Source of the DNA: Toxorhynchites rutilus septentrionalis | Lineage: Eukaryota; Arthropoda; Insecta; Diptera; Culicidae | Direction: 5' to 3' | Assembly: GCF_029784135.1 (NCBI RefSeq) | Contig: NC_073746.1 | Coordinates: 72,954,042-73,018,041, forward strand | DNA: 64,000 nucleotides | Shown: one piece after another, positions 36,346 through 48,792 of the stretch | How the letters are laid out: the number at the start of each line of letters is the position of its first letter | Numbering within the stretch: the stretch's first letter is position 1 | Program-made: the position numbers and the translations under genes | Notes under the pieces: model-generated | What the model was told of the DNA's origin: nothing | Databases searched by the model: none | What the model saw: the letters and a program-made list of their open reading frames with translations, nothing else

Positions 36346-38231
36346 GGCGGCCCCAAGTTGTACAAAACAACGATATTGTCAGTGTTAGAATATGGCAGTT
36401 TTTGCTTCCGATCAGCTGTCATGATTCATATTCTCAAGCTGGAGAGAATACAATATCGTTGCTTGCGTATAGCCATGGGGTGTTTGCATTCGACACATAC
36501 GATGAGTCTCGAAGTTTTGGCAGGAGTACCCCCGCTTACTCTTCGGTTCACAGAATTATCCTACAGATTTCTCATCCGTTGCAAGATCATGAATCCATTG
36601 GTGATTGATAACTTCGAAAATCTACTCCAGCTGACTCCTCAGTCAAGTTTTATGTCTTTATACCATGAGTACCTTACCCACGACGTGCACCCTTCACCAG
36701 GCATCTCCAACCAAGTTTGCTTCCCATACTTTTGCAATTCCTCTGTCATTTTTGATCTGTCCATGCGACAAAAAATCCATGGAATACCAGATCACCTACG
36801 CTCCAATGTTATTCCGTCGATATTTTCGGAAAAATATGGGAAAGTTGGATCTGATAAAATGTTCTTTACTGACGGTTCATACATAAACGGGTCCACTGGC
36901 TTCGGCATCTTCAATGAAAATTCCAGTGCCTCTTTCAAACTCAAAGATCCTTGTTCCGTGTATGTCGCAGAAATGGGTGCGATATACTATGCTCTAGGGA
37001 TCATTGAAACACTGCCCATCGACCATTATTTTATTTTTTCAGACAGTCTCAGCTCAATAGAGGCAATCCGCTCAATGAAAGTTGATAAACGCTCATCTTA
37101 TTTCCTAACAAGAATAAGACATCTATTGAGTGTTTTGGTCGAAAAATTATTCAAGATTACCTTAGCATGGATCCCCTCTCATTGCTCGATTCCGGGGAAT
37201 GAGAAAGCGGACTCGCTAGCTAAGGTGGGCGCTTCAGAAGGCACACTTTTTGAAAGGCAAATTGTCTATAATGAATTTTTTCACATTCCTCGTCAGGACA
37301 CACTCGTTAGTTGGCAGCGCATGTGGAGTGAAGATGAGTTCGGTCGCTGGTTACACACGATTATTCCTAAGGTTTCGACGAAAGCTTGGTTTACGGGATT
37401 GAATGTAGGTCGTGATTTCATTCGCGTGATATCTCGGCTTATGTCCAATCCCTACAACCTAAACGCGCATCTCTATCGCATTGGGCTCGCAGCAAACAAT
37501 CTTTGTGATTGTGGCGATGGCTACCACGACATCGAGCATGTTGTCTGGTCGTGTATCCGGTTCCATGCTGCTCGCTCTCAGCTCTCTAGAGCACTGAGAG
37601 CAAAAGCCAGACAATCGGATATCCCCGTCCGGGATATCTTAGGTAGCCGTGATCCTGATCTTCTGCTTCATCTATACCTGTTCCTCAGAAACGCCGATAT
37701 CAACGTTTAATGATGTTTCCTTCGTTGTGTCCCCGTTTCATATCCCTCCTATCCTATCTATAAACTTTTACTTAGTCGCGGCAATACATACACACACTCT
37801 TTACAGATACACGGGCCAAAGGTTGTGCAGTCCACTGATCATTCAACAAGAGCCAAAGGTTGTACCGCTCATGACAACTCTACACGAACTGATGATTGCG
37901 CCGGCTAGTGACCATTCTATCCTGGATTCCTCGAGTCGAGAAAGACGCACCACGCTAGATATGGGGTACAGACTAGGGAGCGTTGCTGATTAATGGTCAG
38001 CTGCATCCCAATAGGAAGTAGCCCGTGTCGGGCACACGTATAGAGCATCGAAGACTGCAACATACCAATATGAGAACACTTGTAATACTAACCTCGAGCC
38101 AACCGCGAGTAATCGGTTACATATTACTAACATAGTTGTAAGACAAAATTTGTCAAAATATTGGACTCCCGGCCCCGTCAGGCTAACGCCACATGTGCCT
38201 TAATAAAAAATATATTTTGGGGAAAAAAAAA
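36346..38231 (+). mobile_element. 5'-truncated I-clade non-LTR retrotransposon
   Basis: A 1.9-kb insertion starting inside ORF2 and ending in a poly(A) tract. The 13-bp target duplication AACACTGTAAAAA lies at 36333-36345 and 38232-38244. The 3' untranslated region matches the fragment at 8400-8515. It comes from a relative of, not the same lineage as, the full-length element at 26535-32542. Confidence 0.93.
36349..37710 (+). pseudogene. ORF2 C-terminal part: RT thumb and RNase H, open but truncated
   Basis: About 450 codons without a stop, lacking endonuclease and reverse transcriptase catalytic motifs because of 5' truncation. It begins in the segment after the polymerase core (TTILSVLEYGSFCFRSA). 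RNase H motifs are complete: FFTDGSYINGSTGFG (first Asp), AEMGAIYYAL (Glu), FSDSLSS (Asp) and IPSHCSIPGNEKADSLAK (His and Asp). A Cys/His knuckle (CDCGDGYHDIEHVVWSC) follows. With no upstream ORF2 it should have no retrotransposition function, but the open frame shows the insertion is young. Confidence 0.9.
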
Positions 38232-38640
38232 AACACTGTAAAAAATCTGAAAAAATCACACATAACTAGAAAAGCCGTAGGAACACACTTAAATATGAAT
38301 TAGAGTAGTACCAAATCTCAAAATCCAAAAAAAAATATTTCAAATTTTAAATATTTTTTAGTACCTAAATTTTTAATGAATTTTTTTTTTTGATAATTTT
38401 TCTTGATACACCGTGGTGAGATGCACATTCAATATTTTTTCATATTTTTATCTCGAAGCTTTTGAAGATGGCGTTAAATAAACGAAAAAGAAAGTTTTTG
38501 ACTATAGATCCTATGGTTAACAACATAGGGGTTCAATGAAACCGCTAAAATTTCTTATTTAATATCCTATACAATACTTGCCACACAGCTGGTGATTTGG
38601 TTTGGGGGCACTTTTTATTCCCTTACCCGGCCAGGCCCTT

Positions 38641-40396
38641 TACAACACGTTGGCTCAAGACGTGCCAAAATCAAATATCACAATTATCTCACAGTTTAAA
38701 AGCACAACAATTCATCGTTAGAATTATTGACTACTTACATAAATGTCACTTAGTGATAATTAAATTGATAATTATATGATTACTAAATAATTGAGATTTT
38801 ATAATCGATTAGAATAAAATGTTAAATGTCTTATACATACAGTACCGAAAATTTCCTTTGACATCGAATGATAAAACATTGAAAAACGAGTTATCTTAGA
38901 AATAATCAGTGCCTTACACTTCAAAATAAGCGTATGGGTTAGAGGTAGACCCAAAAAAAGGGCCTGTTGGGAGTTATAAAAGTATATAGCAACGCTAAAA
39001 AATATGCCAATATTTGCGAGCGCAAGGAATAGTAATCTAATAAATCTCTATTGAATGACTGGACTTTTGCTTTGTTAAAACTATCACGATCTGGCCGTTA
39101 GTCACAGGTAAAGCTAATAAAAGGTATACAATATCAAAGGTGTTTCTCGCCTCTAATCATAGCTGATCTATCTCGACCGACCAGTATCAGATGTTTTATG
39201 ATTGTTTTCACATAAACACCATCTCAAAATATATCAAAGACTGCTTCAATAACCCGACATCACCAGCATCTGGAGAGTATTTGCATCAGAACGCCGGGTA
39301 TGATGTAAAATTGCCGACTGACCAACAAACAGACAGTGGCTCTACGATATGAACTGGTTTTTATTTGTTTATTATACATCTATCGCAAAGCGAATGCATC
39401 CCTTGTACCAGGAGAAAATACTCATTAGATTTTAGTATCGTTTATGAAGCTCTCCAGCAGTGTTATGGTTGCGAGAAAGGCTCTGTTTGATGTGGAAATT
39501 ACACGAGCGATTCAAAAATAATTTTATTTTATTTTTATCTGCTACTAAAATAAATGCCGAATGTCGGCTCTTAGTCGGCAGTCAAGATTTCGAATGGGTT
39601 TTTTTTTACTATGTACGATTATTTAATGTATGAAAATAGACTCAGACGCCGAGCGCCTGTATTCGGGTTTGCCCAAAACATGTTTAGGTAAACCGTATAA
39701 TGCTGGACCGATTGACAATCAATCACCTATGACACCCCAATCATGTATTTCCGAAGGACTTCGAATACAAATAATAAATTGCAGAGGGTCACCTGGATTG
39801 AGGGAAAATTTCCAAATGATTGAAACAAAAACTTTATCGAACCTTCTACTTGACCTTCCGGAAAGGGGCTGCTTTTAGTCTGTGCGTGATTTGCCTCTCA
39901 ACGAAGGAAACGGAAGAAAATGGCAGACGGTGGCAGGCACAACTCTCCCTGCACCCTTCTAATTTATCAAAGCAATTATGTTCAAAACTTTTCCAATTCT
40001 CTTCTTACTCCGTTTTTCCCGAGTGTAACAAATGAGATTATTACATACGTTACACAAACCCCCTTGCGGAAGACCATTAATTTACAACCGGTCTGACTCT
40101 CGGGAATGAAGAAAGAATCCAAATGGTTGGAAAATTATTCCGCAATTTGCCCGTTATGTGCTTCCAGTGCCAGTGGACGTGACAGTTCATTTTAAACTTT
40201 CCTGCCGTCGCCTTCGGATGCGAAAAGATGAGTCGTTCGAGTTCACTCGATTTTTTTCTCCCGTTGGCCGGAGGGTTCTGTTGTTGGTAACATATCGGTT
40301 CATGAAAGGATTTTTGATTGAATTTTGCGGTAGACACACAAGACATGATGTTACAACTTTTGACTGACGTCATTTGAATCACCACATGTGGGGACA
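38641..40396. other. No gene seen
   Basis: Apparently unique sequence. Around 39.6-40.3 kb it is less AT-rich, with short frames on both strands but no motif that I recognise. Confidence 0.35.
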
Positions 40397-40398
40397 TA

Positions 40399-41696
40399 AA
40401 GGGTGTGTCACATCAAATTGCATCACGGAAAAAACGCTGTACAAATTCGCCCAGTAGACCGATCCTTTTGTAAATTTCAGACAGTAAAATAAAAACTATT
40501 AAACAACTTATGGCATTTTCTTTTTATTCATACTTCGAGCCCAAGCCCGTATGCTCGCACCTTCCTCTTTACCCCGTCCATAAGGTTCTGTACAACGTCA
40601 GGTTGTAGTTTTTTTTGAACAGAAATCCATTTTCTCTTGAAGTCCGCCTCCGATTTGACAACTTTTGGGTTCTTCCGGAGGGCCTGCTTCATAATCGCCC
40701 AATATTTCTCTATTGGGCGAAGCTCCGGCGCGTTGGGCGGGTTCATTTCCTTTGGCACGAAGGTGACCCCGTTGGCTTCGTACCACTCCAACACGTCCTT
40801 TGAATAGTGGCACGAAGCGAGATCCGGCCAGAAGATGGTCGGGCCCTCGTGCTGCTTCAATAGTGATAGTAAACGCTTCTGTAGGCACTCCTTAAGGTAA
40901 ACCTGCCCGTTTACCGTGCCGGTCATCACGAAGGGGGCACTCCGCTTTCCGCAAGAGCAGATCGCTTGCCACACCATTTACTTTTTGGCAAACTTGGATA
41001 GTTTCTGCTTGCGAATCTCCTCCGGAACGCTGAATTTGCCCTCTGCGGAGAAGAACAACAGGCCCGGCAGCTGACGAAAGTCCGCTTTGACGTAGGTTTC
41101 GTCGTCCATTACCAGGCAATGCGGCTTCGTCAGCATTTCGGTGTACAGCTTCCGGGCTCGCGTCTTCCCCATCATGTTTTGCCTTTCGTCGCGGTTAGGA
41201 GCCTTCTGAACCTTGTATGTACGCAGGCCCTCCCGCTGCTTGGTCCGCTGGACGAATGAACTTGACAAATTCAGCTCATTGGCGACATCCCGGACCGAAC
41301 TTCTCGGATCACGTCTAAACTGCTTAACTACGCGCTTGTGATGTTTTTCACTGACGGAGCATCCATTTTTGCCGTTCTTCACCTTCCGGTCGATGGTTAG
41401 GTTCTCGAAGTATCGTTTTAGTACTCTGCTGACTGTGGATTGGACGATTCCCAGCATCTTACCGATGTCCCGATGTGACAACTCCGGATTCTCGAAATGA
41501 GTGCACAGGATTAATTCACGACGCTCTTTTTCGTTCGACGACATTTTTCCAAATTTACGAAAAATTGACAGTGAAGCATGGAAAACGTGATCTATACACT
41601 CTTATCCGATTTTAAGCGGAAGCTGAAGATATAATTCCTAAAAATTGAATTTCTACAGCGTTTTTTCCGTGATGCAATTTGATGTGACACACCCTT
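40399..41696 (-). mobile_element. DD37E transposon, second subfamily, copy 3 (single nonsense change)
   Basis: A 1298-bp minus-strand copy, with terminal repeats as in the copies at 3227 and 20247, and TA at 40397-40398 and 41697-41698. The sequence is nearly identical to those copies by eye. Confidence 0.94.
40528..41544 (-). pseudogene. DD37E transposase, one premature stop
   Basis: The frame runs from the ATG at 41544 for 188 codons, then meets a TAA at 40978-40980 where the copies at 3227 and 20247 have a Tyr codon (TAC) before MVWQAIC. The remaining 149 codons continue in the same frame to 40528. The helix-turn-helix region, VMDDETYVK, WPDLASCHY and RPIEKYW are all present with DD37E spacing. 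The single nonsense codon falls between the first and second catalytic Asp, so it should abolish activity. Confidence 0.93.
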
Positions 41697-41698
41697 TA

Positions 41699-43311
41699 AT
41701 TTTATTTTGTTGGCATTCCCGATTTTCTCACTCCTATATTGGAGCATCCTTGTTGCTCCAACGGGAATACTGTTAAAAGTAGCAATTTAGTAGTAGCAAG
41801 AAGTTGTTTCACTGATCCGGCAAATCTATTTCCGGTAAAAGCATCACACTTTTCCGATGCGTTTCCATCGCAACGCTTGTCCCTGCTACCAGAGAACTAT
41901 GGAAGTACAGATCAAAGAAGTGTGAAGCTGAACTTTGCCATCAACAGTGGTTAGTTGGTACTTATCGAGCGGGGAAAAAACTCTGTTCTTTCGTCGAATA
42001 TAAAAGGACGGGCTTCCTTAGCAACTAAATTGACTTTATTGAAAGGTGATAATGGCGATATTCTCGCTCTCAGTGTTTCAGATGTATTAAATCGGGGCCA
42101 TAGTTATTTCCGGGAACGCGTAAAAGCATAACAACGATATTCGGAGAAATCATTATTCATTTACATCAATGTGATCAAGGGTGAAGCTTTCACGTTTTTG
42201 TATAGATTGTTTGGATGGAATTCTTCTTGAGTTTCTTTCAAAGAATGAAAACGTTGTGGGGAAAATGATTTGGTGGTGGTGTGCCGTGGTTCACCAGACA
42301 TCATATTATGTCCACATTTTTTCCGACTAATAAATTTTATTATCCAACCGCACGAGACACTCCCACTCACCTCTTGCAGCAGCATTTGATGAATGCGTTG
42401 ATTTTAACGACGGGATGTTTTTAATTGGTCTCCTCTCTCACTGTCAGTCTTCCAGTAAAATGTTGCGTGTGGTATTTATAAAATTTTTCGTTCCTTCTGT
42501 ATTACAATTCACTGTTTTAACGGGTTTTCAACCGCACGGATGACCATCACATCACACCACAATTTGATTTTTATTACTTTAGCACCATGACACTGACCAC
42601 AGCAGGTCGGTAAAGGGCTGGAGAATCGTTGATATCGTGACAATGCCGAGCATTTTCTATCGTGTCAAAAGTTATTTATATTTACGATCAATGCACTGAC
42701 GTGTTTTCTTCCTTCCTCCTCGGTAAGTCGTCGATAATGACGCAACAATCGGCACGAAAGCAAACCAAGTTGATTCAACCGGGTGTTGTCACATCTGGAA
42801 GTGATAAAAAGGCGAAAAGTTAGTATTTGATGGAACACAAACAGCAACAACAAATATTTGACTGGAGTTGACAGCTGATTTGCTCAGAGTTCACGTTCTG
42901 CCTGAATATTTGAATGGACATTTCCACACATATTATACCCTACTTAACCGCTTATAAAGCAGTGGTAACTATATTTCCACCTAAAACAAAATATTTGCTT
43001 CACTGTACATGGAATCTTTGGTTCAGAATTTTGCATCTCCAAAGGCTTCTAAGGGTTTCTGGCATTAATCCATTTTTAGGGTTACTAAAAGCGATTATTT
43101 AGAAGTCATTTCTATGTAAACAAACCGCGTTTTTTTTTCGATACCTCTTTTCAATTGCTACATTGTTCCATTTTATTTTATACCTGCATTAGAGTGAGCG
43201 TACAAGGCAGCGGCAAAAATATTACCACCAGTGTTTTTACGTTTAACGGATAGTAGTAACTATATTGCCACCAATTTTTTCAACTGATTCAATAGTTCAT
43301 TTCTGAACAAG
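41699..43311. other. No gene seen
   Basis: Unique-looking sequence without a supported frame or repeat. Confidence 0.35.
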
Positions 43312-43320
43312 GATAAATAT

Positions 43321-43818
43321 ACGGGGGTCTTCGTAGCCACTTGGTTACGCGTTCGCTTACCAAGCGATCGATCGTGAGTACAAACCCAGGGCCCTCAATT
43401 GACCATCTGACCATTTTTGTGTTGTTATAGAATAACTACGTCCACGCAACCATCATCAGCAATGGAAATATCAATCCACGGTGGAACAAAGATCTATTCC
43501 ATCCATACAACTGCTCTGCTCTTCAAGAAACATCGGGCTGCTGTTCTATAAATAACCCAACAATGATCATATCAACTGTCTCCGCTGTCCGGTCTGCTGA
43601 ACAATGGAAGAACAGAAAGAATATCCTTACGCCTAAATGGCTACTACTGTGTATTTTACCAAAATGTAATGGAACAGAAAAGCTAACGCCTAAATGGTAG
43701 TAGTGTAACTACTGTGTAACTTACAATTTATAGAAACATAAACATATGTACATGTACACGATTAAAACTCGGCTCTGTTACAGCTAAAATGCCAATGATA
43801 AATGGGATTAAAAAAAAA
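43321..43818 (+). mobile_element. tRNA-derived SINE, second family, copy S1
   Basis: The head is tRNA-like (GTAGCCACTTGGTTACGCG as box A region; GATCGTGAGTACAAAC as box B region). A body of about 400 bp follows with a final A-tract. The 9-bp target duplication GATAAATAT lies at 43312-43320 and 43819-43827. Other copies are at 44098-44849 and 57051-57511. It differs from the Feilai-like SINEs in head and body and has a poly(A) tail instead of a triplet tail. Confidence 0.85.
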
Positions 43819-43842
43819 GATAAATATGTGTTTTTCCGATTA

Positions 43843-43968
43843 CGAGGGCCGTTCAAAAAATAGGTTTTGAGAAAAACTCGTGCCACGCTATGAAAAATGC
43901 CTCGTCATTATGTAGAAAAATATAAAGTAAAACGTAGATTACGAAACTTATTTTTTTAACCACCCTCG
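43843..43968. mobile_element. 126-bp TA-flanked mariner-type MITE
   Basis: Inverted ends CGAGGGCCGTTCAAAAAATA and the matching inverse (TTTTTTTAACCACCCTCG), with TA at 43841-43842 and 43969-43970. Very short, non-coding, with mariner-like termini. Confidence 0.8.
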
Positions 43969-44097
43969 TATGTTTTATTGAAGTCGATTCCTTGGTCAGT
44001 TTCCACCGCCTTATGAATAGTTGAACATAGTTCGTTTGACTGGTTCAAAAATAGTAACAGACAACTATTTACTCATTTCGTACGCACAAGTTAAGAG

Positions 44098-44849
44098 TTT
44101 TTTTTATCCCGATTTGTTCATTTATTTAGGTTCATTAGCATTTTAGCTATAACAGAGCAGGATTTTAATCGTGTACATGTCACATGTTTTGTCGTATCTA
44201 TAAATAACCAGGGGTTAGACATCAATTGAATATAGGCTACCCAAAATCAGAATCAATATGACGTCATTTGTTTACCAACATATCATTTGCGAGGATTGAA
44301 ATCATTGAAATCACGGAGATAGTAAAAATAAAGAAAAATGCGCTGCTTTATTTGTAACTGCATGAGTAATTTTCATATTTCGGTTTCACATGGAGGTGTT
44401 CACATTAAACATGGAATTTAAAGTTAGCCACTATTCGACTATATAACCGAACCGAGTTGTAAACAACAGTAATTGACAGCACCAAATGTCAGTGAACCGC
44501 AGCAATATTGGGTACACTGGCAATATGAGGGATTTGACGTTTTAGTCATACCCCTGTGAATAACACATTACACAGTAGCCATTTCTGAGCGTAAGAGTGT
44601 TCCTTCTGTTTTTACATTGTTCAGTTAGACCACCGGACAGCGGAGACAGCTGATGCGTTATTAATAGAACAACAGCCCGATGTTTCTTGAAGAGCAGAGC
44701 ATTTGTATGGATTATCGATCTTATTTCGACTGTGGATCGATTTCCATCGCTGATGATCGTTGCGTGGACGTAGTTATTCTGTAACAACATGAAGATGGTT
44801 AGTTGATGACCTGAATTTTTAACTCACGATCGATCGCCTACTAAGCGAA
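44098..44849 (-). mobile_element. tRNA-derived SINE, second family, copy S3, interrupted
   Basis: The minus-strand copy has a poly(A) tail (T-run at 44098-44105) and a body matching S1 and S2. The head is cut off just beyond the box B region. A hAT-type MITE at 44209-44556 splits it. Confidence 0.8.
44209..44556. mobile_element. hAT-type MITE nested in a SINE
   Basis: A 348-bp insertion with CAGGGGT...ACCCCTG termini and an 8-bp duplicated target, TAAATAAC / TGAATAAC (44201-44208 and 44557-44564, one mismatch). An 8-bp duplication plus CAGGGG tips is the hAT signature. The other SINE copies supply the empty site. Confidence 0.78.
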
Positions 44850-44900
44850 CAATGCACAATGGTCCAGAAGATGCATTTAAGTGGAAATTTGCATTTAGAG

Positions 44901-46643
44901 CTCGACAGTTATTCTCTAGAGAAAAACTGTCTTTGACAAAGTTGTTACATATGACAAAGTGCTCATTTTGATGTTGTCAAAAATAGGGTTACCAAATTTT
45001 CGATGAAATAAAAAATCTAACTTTCTTATCTTTATAGATAGAGGTAAATATGGTCCGACAATGTTTTAGCGCCAGTTATTTTAAGCAAATTTGTAGAACA
45101 AAGTTTTTTTTCTATCTCGTGAAATGACCGATATAGCGCTGTTTTTGTAAGTTGCGTTAGGGTTACCATGAAAAAAACGAATTTTATGCTATAATTTCTA
45201 TATTTCAAATTTTAAATGCAAGCTGTCTTCAGAACACCCTTAGAGCTTACTAAGATGAATATTTTGAGATGCAGAACTTGTTAATATCTCAATACTATTC
45301 AAAGTTATTGATATTTCTTTCCAAAGAATACGCTCTCTTCATTCGCTTGTCATTCTTTTTGGGGTGAACATAAATTTTTTTTGTTGACAGCATTTTAAAG
45401 AACATATTTCACTCTACAAAATGTGGGATTTCAAACACTATGTTATTTTTTTGTATTTGAGTAAATTAAAATTGAAATCAATAGTTTTTGGTTGAAAAAG
45501 CATCAATAAATTTAAGTTGAACTAAGATATTGACAAGTTCTGCCTCGCAAAATATTAGTCTTGATAAGATCTCAAAGTCGTTTGAAGACAATTTTGAAAT
45601 ATAAAAGTTAGAGAAAAAAAACCGTTTTGTCATGGCCACCCTAATGAAACATAAAATAAAAAGCGCTATATCGGATATTTCAACGAATAGAATAAAACAT
45701 TGTTTTAAAAATTTGGTTACCTTTATCTATAAAAATAAGAAAGTTAAATTTTTTATTTCATCGAAAATTTTGGTCACCCTATTCTTGACAACATGAAAAT
45801 GAGCGTCCTATCATATGTACAACTTTGTCCAAGACAGTTTTTGTCTAAAGAACGAAGATCTTCCATAAAGTTGATTTTAGCGCCTAAGTCGCGTTAGGGT
45901 CACCATGAAAAAAACGGATTTTGTGTTCTAACTTTTATAGTTCAACCTCTACATAATAATTGTCTTAAAACGACTTTAAGAGATTATTATGACAAACATT
46001 ATGCGATGTAGAACATGTCAATATCTTAATTCTACTCAAAGTTATTGATGCTTTTTTACCCAAAAACTAATGATTTCAATTTTAATTTACTCAAACACAA
46101 AAAATAACATAGTTTTTGAAATCCCACATTATGTAGAGTAAAGTATGTTCTTTCAAATGCTATCAACAAACATTTTTTTATGTTAATCCCAAAAAGAATT
46201 ACAAGCGAATCATGAGAGCCTATTTTTTGGAAAGAAGTATCAATAACTTTGAGTAGAATTGAGATATTGACAAGTTCTGCATCTCAAAATATTTATCTTA
46301 GTAAGCTCTAAAAGTGTTCTGAAGACAGTTTGCATTTAAAATATGAAATAAAAAAATTAGAGCATAAAACCCGTTTTTTTCATGGTGATCCTAACGCAAC
46401 TTACAAAAAAAGCGCTATATCGGTTATTTCAAGAGATAGAAACAAAACTTTGTCCTAAAAAGTTTTATTAAATAACTGGAGCTATAATATTGTCGAACTA
46501 AGTTTACCTCTATCTATAAAGAATAGAAAGTTGTATTTCATCGAAAATTTTGTAATCCTATTTTTGATAACATCAAAATAAGCGCTCTATCATATGCGAC
46601 AACTTTGTCGAAGACAGTTTTTGTTTAGAGAATAACTGTCGAG
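44901..46643. repeat. Nested foldback element, arm order X-Y-Y'-X'-Y-Y'-X'
   Basis: Outer ends CTCGACAGTTATTCTCT and its inverse bound 1.74 kb. The inner arms (for example GTTAGGGT(T/C)ACCATGAAAAA, then ATTTTGAGATGCAGAACTTG) occur four times in alternating orientation, making two consecutive hairpins with centres near 45.43 and 46.11 kb. No coding sequence. Confidence 0.78.
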
Positions 46644-46649
46644 AAGAGT

Positions 46650-47417
46650 CGTTTGGCATACAAAGCATAGTTCTATTTCAGTGGGTTGATAGCTAAATTT
46701 GACTTCAAACTCAAAATAGATTTTTCCTACGCGAAACACGCGTGCAACTATTTGAACACATTCTATGAATACTCTATCAAAGACTACAATGAAAGTCTGT
46801 ATTGTGATAGAATAAGATATGTGTAACTGCAATAGATCTTCATTGATAGGTAATTGGGAATATTTCTAATCATTCAATCGAAATATTGATAAAATGGATT
46901 TTTCTGGAAAGTTTTTTACTATAGGTATACCCTCTCCATTTACATTGCAATTGTCATTGTACAAACATTTAAATATTGTTCTTTATAATTTATCTGTCAA
47001 TATAAAAAAAAGTAGTGTTTGTATGTTTTTGTTAAAATTGTTACTTCCAAACAACATTCTATCAATTTTAGATTCTTAGTATGCTGTTACTTTTTCAATA
47101 CACAAAAAAAGAGAAGGAGAGGAAAGAAAGAAATGAAATACAAAGAGAAGGAATGGAGGAGGAGAAGGAAAAAAAGAAAAAAAAGAAAAAAAATGAAGAA
47201 GAAAGAGAAGATGAAGAAGAATAAGAAGAAGAAACAAAAAAAGTACATGAAGAAGAAGAGGTAAAAAGAAGTAAAGATGAAGACAAATAAAAGGTGGAAT
47301 AGAAGGAGAAGAAGAAGAACAAGAAGAAGAATTTCTTCAACAAGCTGAAAAGTTTTTCACTGGAAACGTTTTATTGAGAACAAACTGTATTAGTTTAAGC
47401 TTTTTTTTTCAATAAAA
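46650..47417. other. No gene; purine-rich low-complexity tract at 47100-47335
   Basis: The tract is almost only A and G on the plus strand (GAAGAAGAAG, AAAAAGAAAA). The Lys/Glu frames it produces, and their Ser/Phe reverse, are compositional artefacts. The rest shows no feature. Confidence 0.7.
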
Positions 47418-47598
47418 TACACTCGACAAAAAATTAGAGGAACAGAGTGCGATGTCAGAAATTTTAAATGATTTTTGACATGTTGTAACTTCGTTCAAAA
47501 CCTACACATATCAATGGGATGTACATCTTTTTGAAGCTACAATTTTCAGATATTAGAATATTTCACGTAAATATTTTTATCTTGGTGTGTGTAAGTTA

Positions 47599-48792
47599 GG
47601 GTGGCAGCGGAAAGGGTCTTGTCAAATTTCAATACATTTGAAAAAAATGACCTTTTCAAAGTTGCAGCTCAATCGGATATGATTTAGGGGTGTCTCAAAG
47701 TGCTCAAAGGTTGGATTTTTTGATCCTCAAAAATCTTCAAAGGGTGTAAGGGAAATTTGGAAAATCGATTTTTTTTCGATGCCAAATGACTTAAAACTGC
47801 GTTAAACGTCGAGATCTGGTGTCACCTCGAAAACAAATTTTTGGCCGAAAATCGACCTTTTGGAACTGCCACGAAATCAAAACTTTGAGTGCTTTGAGGC
47901 ACTCCTAAATCATGTCCGATTGAGCTGAAACTTTGCACGGATCATTTGTTTGAACCAATAAACAAAATGTAATTGTCGGTTCTTTAAATTCGATATTTAT
48001 TTTTTTTCATACCTTCATTGCCTCTCAGGCAGAAAAGATCGATCTTCGGCTAAATTTTTTTTTTTCGAGATGACACCAGATCTTGACGTATCATGCATTT
48101 TTAAAATATTTGGCATCGATTTGTCTGGAAATGCATTTCCCTTTTACGGCAATTAAGTCAGATAAGTTCGGTACAATTGTACTGGATTCCTGGCCATTGC
48201 GGTATAGAGGGCAACGAGCGAGCAGATGAACTTGCCAGGAACGGCTCAAACTCACCATTCACTGGTCCAGAACCATTCTGTGGACTTTCTGACTGTGTGT
48301 TGAAAAGTGAGCTGAATAAATGGGACGACCGGGAAGTGACAACCAATTGGATGGCTGCAAAACTTAAACAGGCGAAAAAATTTATTACGCAGAGTATTAA
48401 AATTACTAAACAACTGCTAAGCCTTAGTAAGAAAGACTTCAGCACATTCATTCAGTAATGCGGAAAGCGAAACCTCGGAACATTTGCTCTGTAACTGCGG
48501 AGCTCTAACTAGACGCAGACTTCAACGCCTAGATAAAGCTATTCTGGAGCCCAAGGAAATTTGGTCTGCATCGCCGATAAGGATTATTAATTTTATCAAA
48601 CAGATTATTCCTGATTGGTACCTAACTCGCTATAGCTTTCAGTCTACTTACTCGTCAATAAGTAGTAGATAAGCTTGAAGTGTAATATACAATAGTTCAA
48701 AATAATGGACGCAGTGGGAACAACAGGGAAAAAAGATGGTCTGTTTTTGAAATTAGATGACGATTTTTATTTCCATGCATCTATTGCCACCC
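47599..48792. mobile_element. Nested TA-flanked element with GGGTGGCA termini
   Basis: Ends GGGTGGCA and TGCCACCC with TA at 47597-47598 and 48793-48794. An internal palindrome (shared block ATTTAGG(G/A)GTG(T/C)CTCAAAG) occupies the left half and a retrotransposon fragment the right half. The terminal motif and interior resemble the element at 62449-63400. Confidence 0.62.
48140..48672 (+). pseudogene. Non-LTR ORF2 C-terminus: RNase H tail fragment
   Basis: Encodes the last RNase H motif (YWIPGHCGIEGNERADELAR), then, after a frameshift near 48457, the usual C-terminal tail with ETSEHLLCNCGAL and EIWSASPIRIINFI. The motif set belongs to a different non-LTR lineage from the I-clade copies in this window. 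The earlier RNase H motifs are absent, so this is a fragment inside the nested element. Confidence 0.85.

Larger units (their letters stand above)
33054..38640. repeat. Large inverted-repeat array, invaded by three other elements
   Basis: Both outer ends carry GGCCTGGCCGGGTAAGGG (33058, and inverted at about 38620-38637). Inner copies of the same end occur at about 34475 (plus) and 35640 (inverted). The left arm is two units in tandem and the right arm two inverted units, meeting near 35.05 kb. Shared blocks include AAACCAAATCACCAGCTGT and CAGATTTTTTACAGTGTTG. A Helentron-like element (33272-34432), a MITE (35649-36302) and an I-clade retrotransposon (36346-38231) inserted later. No transposase is visible. 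It looks like a foldback-type element with reiterated termini. Confidence 0.7.

Noticed and set aside
43325..43400. tRNA gene
   Set aside because: tRNA-like head of a SINE present in several copies with A-tails and TSDs; not a free-standing tRNA.
47019..47343. Lys/Glu-rich and Ser/Phe-rich open frames
   Set aside because: Both come from one purine-rich low-complexity tract read on opposite strands.
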